A stretch of 64,000 bases of DNA from Streptomyces sp. NBC_00237. GTDB lineage: Bacteria > Actinomycetota > Actinomycetes > Streptomycetales > Streptomycetaceae. The translations under genes were made by a program, and so were the position numbers. The first letter of the stretch is position 1. Every line of letters begins with the position of its first letter. The notes beneath the pieces are model-generated. The model worked only from the letters and a program-made list of their open reading frames with translations. It was not told the origin of the DNA and did no database searches. The stretch lies in contig NZ_JAPEMT010000003.1 in the NCBI RefSeq assembly GCF_026342435.1, positions 310,001 to 374,000 of the forward strand, given 5' to 3'. Shown piece after piece: positions 62,765 through 64,000 of the stretch.

Positions 62765-63748
62765 GTGACGTTCCGTACGACTTTCCGTTCCACCGTCGAG
62801 GCCGACCTCGACCGACTTCTTCCGCTCCTCGTGGCGGATCCGGCCAGCTCCCTGTCGGCCCACACGTATCTGAGCAAGCTCGCCGACGGTCAGTACCGTC
62901 ACGCGTGGACCTGGATCGCCGAGGACCCGTCCGGCGGTGACACCGCGCCGCTCGCGGTCGCCGTGTGGTGGGGGCTCCCGTCGGAGGCCACGCCCGGTGC
63001 GCTCGATGCGGTGTACGTCGACGAGGCGCGCGTCCCGACCGGGCAACGGGTCGCGCTGGCGGCCGAGTTGCTCGCCGCCGCGCATGCGGCGTTCAAGGAG
63101 GCGGGGGCCGCCGAGGCTCCCGCGTTCCACATCTTCGTCCCCGGGGACTACCGGGACAGGCCCGAGGTGGCCGAGGCGCTGGCCTGGCGGCAGGAGGCGG
63201 CCAGGGCCGCCGGGCTCGTGGGGTTCGTGGAGCGCCTGGGGTACGAGTGGACGCCGCAGGGCGGGCTGCGGGAGGCGGCCTCCCCGCAGTTGGTCTTCGC
63301 GGCCGAGCCCGACGACGAGGTCTTCGTCGAGCTCTTCCGGCAGGTGCTCCAGGACACCCTCGACGCGAGCACCCGGGCGGAGGCCGAGCAGATCGGGGCC
63401 GAGGCGCAGGCCCGTAACGACGTGGCGTTCTACCAGGAGCAGATGGCCGGCGAGCGGTCCTGGTGGCGGGTGGCCCGCAACGCGGCGGGCGAGGCGGTCG
63501 GGTTCGGTCTGCCCTCGCGCAACCTCGCGGGCCCGGTGGTCGGATACCTCGGCGTCCTCCCCGGGCACCGGGGCCTCGGTCACGTGGACGAGATCCTCGC
63601 CGAGATCACCGCGATCCTCGCGGCGGAGCCCGACACGTCGCGGATCCGCGCCGACACCGACCTGGCGAACCGCCCGATGGCCGCCGCCTTCGAGCGCGCG
63701 GGCTACCGGAACTTCCGCCGCCGTCTGGTCCTGTCGGCACGCCTCTAG
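62765..63748 (+). CDS. GNAT-family acetyltransferase
   Basis: 327 aa, GTG start four bases after GGAGG. Tandem GNAT layout: the first half is degenerate (LDAVYVDEARVPTGQRVALAAELLAAAHAAFKEAG), the second has the acetyl-CoA loop GVLPGHRGLGHVDEILAEITAIL preceded by VVGYLGV and ends with PMAAAFERAGYRNFRRRLVL, motif B. Such enzymes acetylate amines on antibiotics, ribosomal proteins or metabolites. Its peculiar upstream control suggests inducible resistance. Followed by a strong terminator. Confidence 0.85.
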   Translation: MTFRTTFRSTVEADLDRLLPLLVADPASSLSAHTYLSKLADGQYRHAWTWIAEDPSGGDTAPLAVAVWWGLPSEATPGALDAVYVDEARVPTGQRVALAAELLAAAHAAFKEAGAAEAPAFHIFVPGDYRDRPEVAEALAWRQEAARAAGLVGFVERLGYEWTPQGGLREAASPQLVFAAEPDDEVFVELFRQVLQDTLDASTRAEAEQIGAEAQARNDVAFYQEQMAGERSWWRVARNAAGEAVGFGLPSRNLAGPVVGYLGVLPGHRGLGHVDEILAEITAILAAEPDTSRIRADTDLANRPMAAAFERAGYRNFRRRLVLSARL

Positions 63749-63766
63749 GCACCCGTTCGTGCAGCG

Positions 63767-63804
63767 GGGCGACGGCCCGCACCGTGCGGTGCGGGCCGTC
63801 GCCC
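63767..63804. terminator. Perfect 17-bp-stem bidirectional terminator
   Basis: A 17-bp inverted repeat (63767-63783 with 63788-63804) encloses a four-base loop GTGC, between the GNAT stop and the convergent amidohydrolase end. Strength and position fit a bidirectional terminator. Confidence 0.9.
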
Positions 63805-63810
63805 GTCGCG

Positions 63811-64000
63811 TCACAGATGTGCGGCGCGGTGCGTCGGGACGCCGTCGAGGACGGTCAACAGCACGTCTACGTCGGCCAGTTCGGTGGCGGGAACGGTGAG
63901 CGGGTCGGCGGCGAGGACCGTCAGGTCGGCGCGGTGCCCGACGGCGATCCGTCCGGCCACGCTCTCCTCGCCCGCCGCGTACGCCGCGTTGACCGTCATG
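63811..64000 (-). CDS. Amidohydrolase, 3' end only
   Basis: The visible 62 residues read TVNAAYAAGEESVAGRIAVG with HRADLTVLAADPLTVPATEL and DVDVLLTVLDGVPTH, the usual tail of YtcJ-like amidohydrolases (residues that place the Gly-Glu-Ala-Asp turn at the barrel end). The gene begins beyond the right edge of the window; the ATG at 63999 is internal. It is a second member of the family seen at 6.5 kb. Confidence 0.8.
   Translation of the reverse strand, partial: MTVNAAYAAGEESVAGRIAVGHRADLTVLAADPLTVPATELADVDVLLTVLDGVPTHRAAHL

Overview
The window is chromosomal DNA from a high-GC actinomycete, almost certainly a Streptomyces. Third codon positions are nearly all G or C. Typical lineage markers are present: a SARP/BTAD regulator, a LAL-type LuxR regulator, a PucR regulator, an MmyB-type XRE regulator, a CotH protein, a fused urease gamma/beta subunit, a small secreted phospholipase A2 and a mycofactocin-type SDR. 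I saw no integrase, transposase, rRNA, tRNA or CRISPR array.

Layout. 0.3-9.5 kb: secreted NodB-type deacetylase, TTC38-like TPR protein, a CotH/beta-propeller gene pair, mycofactocin-type SDR plus amidohydrolase, secreted serine hydrolase. 10.3-15.3 kb: PucR regulator, small orphan gene, and a TetR-MMPL exporter unit with a perfect 16+2+16 bp operator palindrome. 15.4-19.2 kb: a divergent urease (ureAB, ureC) followed by agmatine deiminase. Two matching 17-bp palindromes precede ureAB. Between ureAB and ureC lies a 58-codon frame whose start overlaps the ureAB stop and whose stop overlaps the ureC start; it encodes a His/Pro-rich heptad-repeat peptide with 12 His, a candidate nickel-binding peptide.

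19.2-41.4 kb: a complete-looking contractile injection system (CIS) locus of 18 minus-strand genes, most overlapping by ATGA, GTGA or TGATG. In transcription order: DUF4255 cap protein, AAA+ ATPase, eCIS-core (DUF4157) protein with a membrane helix, sheath, tube, zinc-ribbon chaperone, Pro-rich adaptor, small protein, Afp7-like tube initiator and separate LysM protein, gpD hub, gpV spike, PAAR-like tip, gp25, two baseplate J-like proteins, gpI/beta-helix protein and DUF6519 protein. Two regulators (SARP and LAL) lie just upstream on the same strand, and a 13-bp direct-repeat array sits between the SARP gene and the first structural gene. Capsid, terminase and integrase genes are absent, so this is not a prophage.

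45.5-64 kb: regulators (TetR, XRE), an NQO-type quinone reductase, DoxX, three secreted phospholipases of unrelated folds (PI-PLC, PLA2, PLD) around a GOLPH3-like gene, a secreted Ig-repeat surface protein, dienoyl-CoA-reductase-like SDR and enoyl-CoA hydratase, a VOC protein with two AlkB-like 2OG-Fe(II) oxygenases in one operon, a DedA-like protein, an epoxide-hydrolase-like enzyme and a GNAT acetyltransferase behind an apparent leader-peptide/hairpin control region. The last bases hold the 3' end of an amidohydrolase cut by the window edge.

A recurring feature is short tandem duplication (6-27 bp units) at gene junctions and inside genes. At three junctions the duplicated units form micro-frames stop-start coupled to both neighbours.
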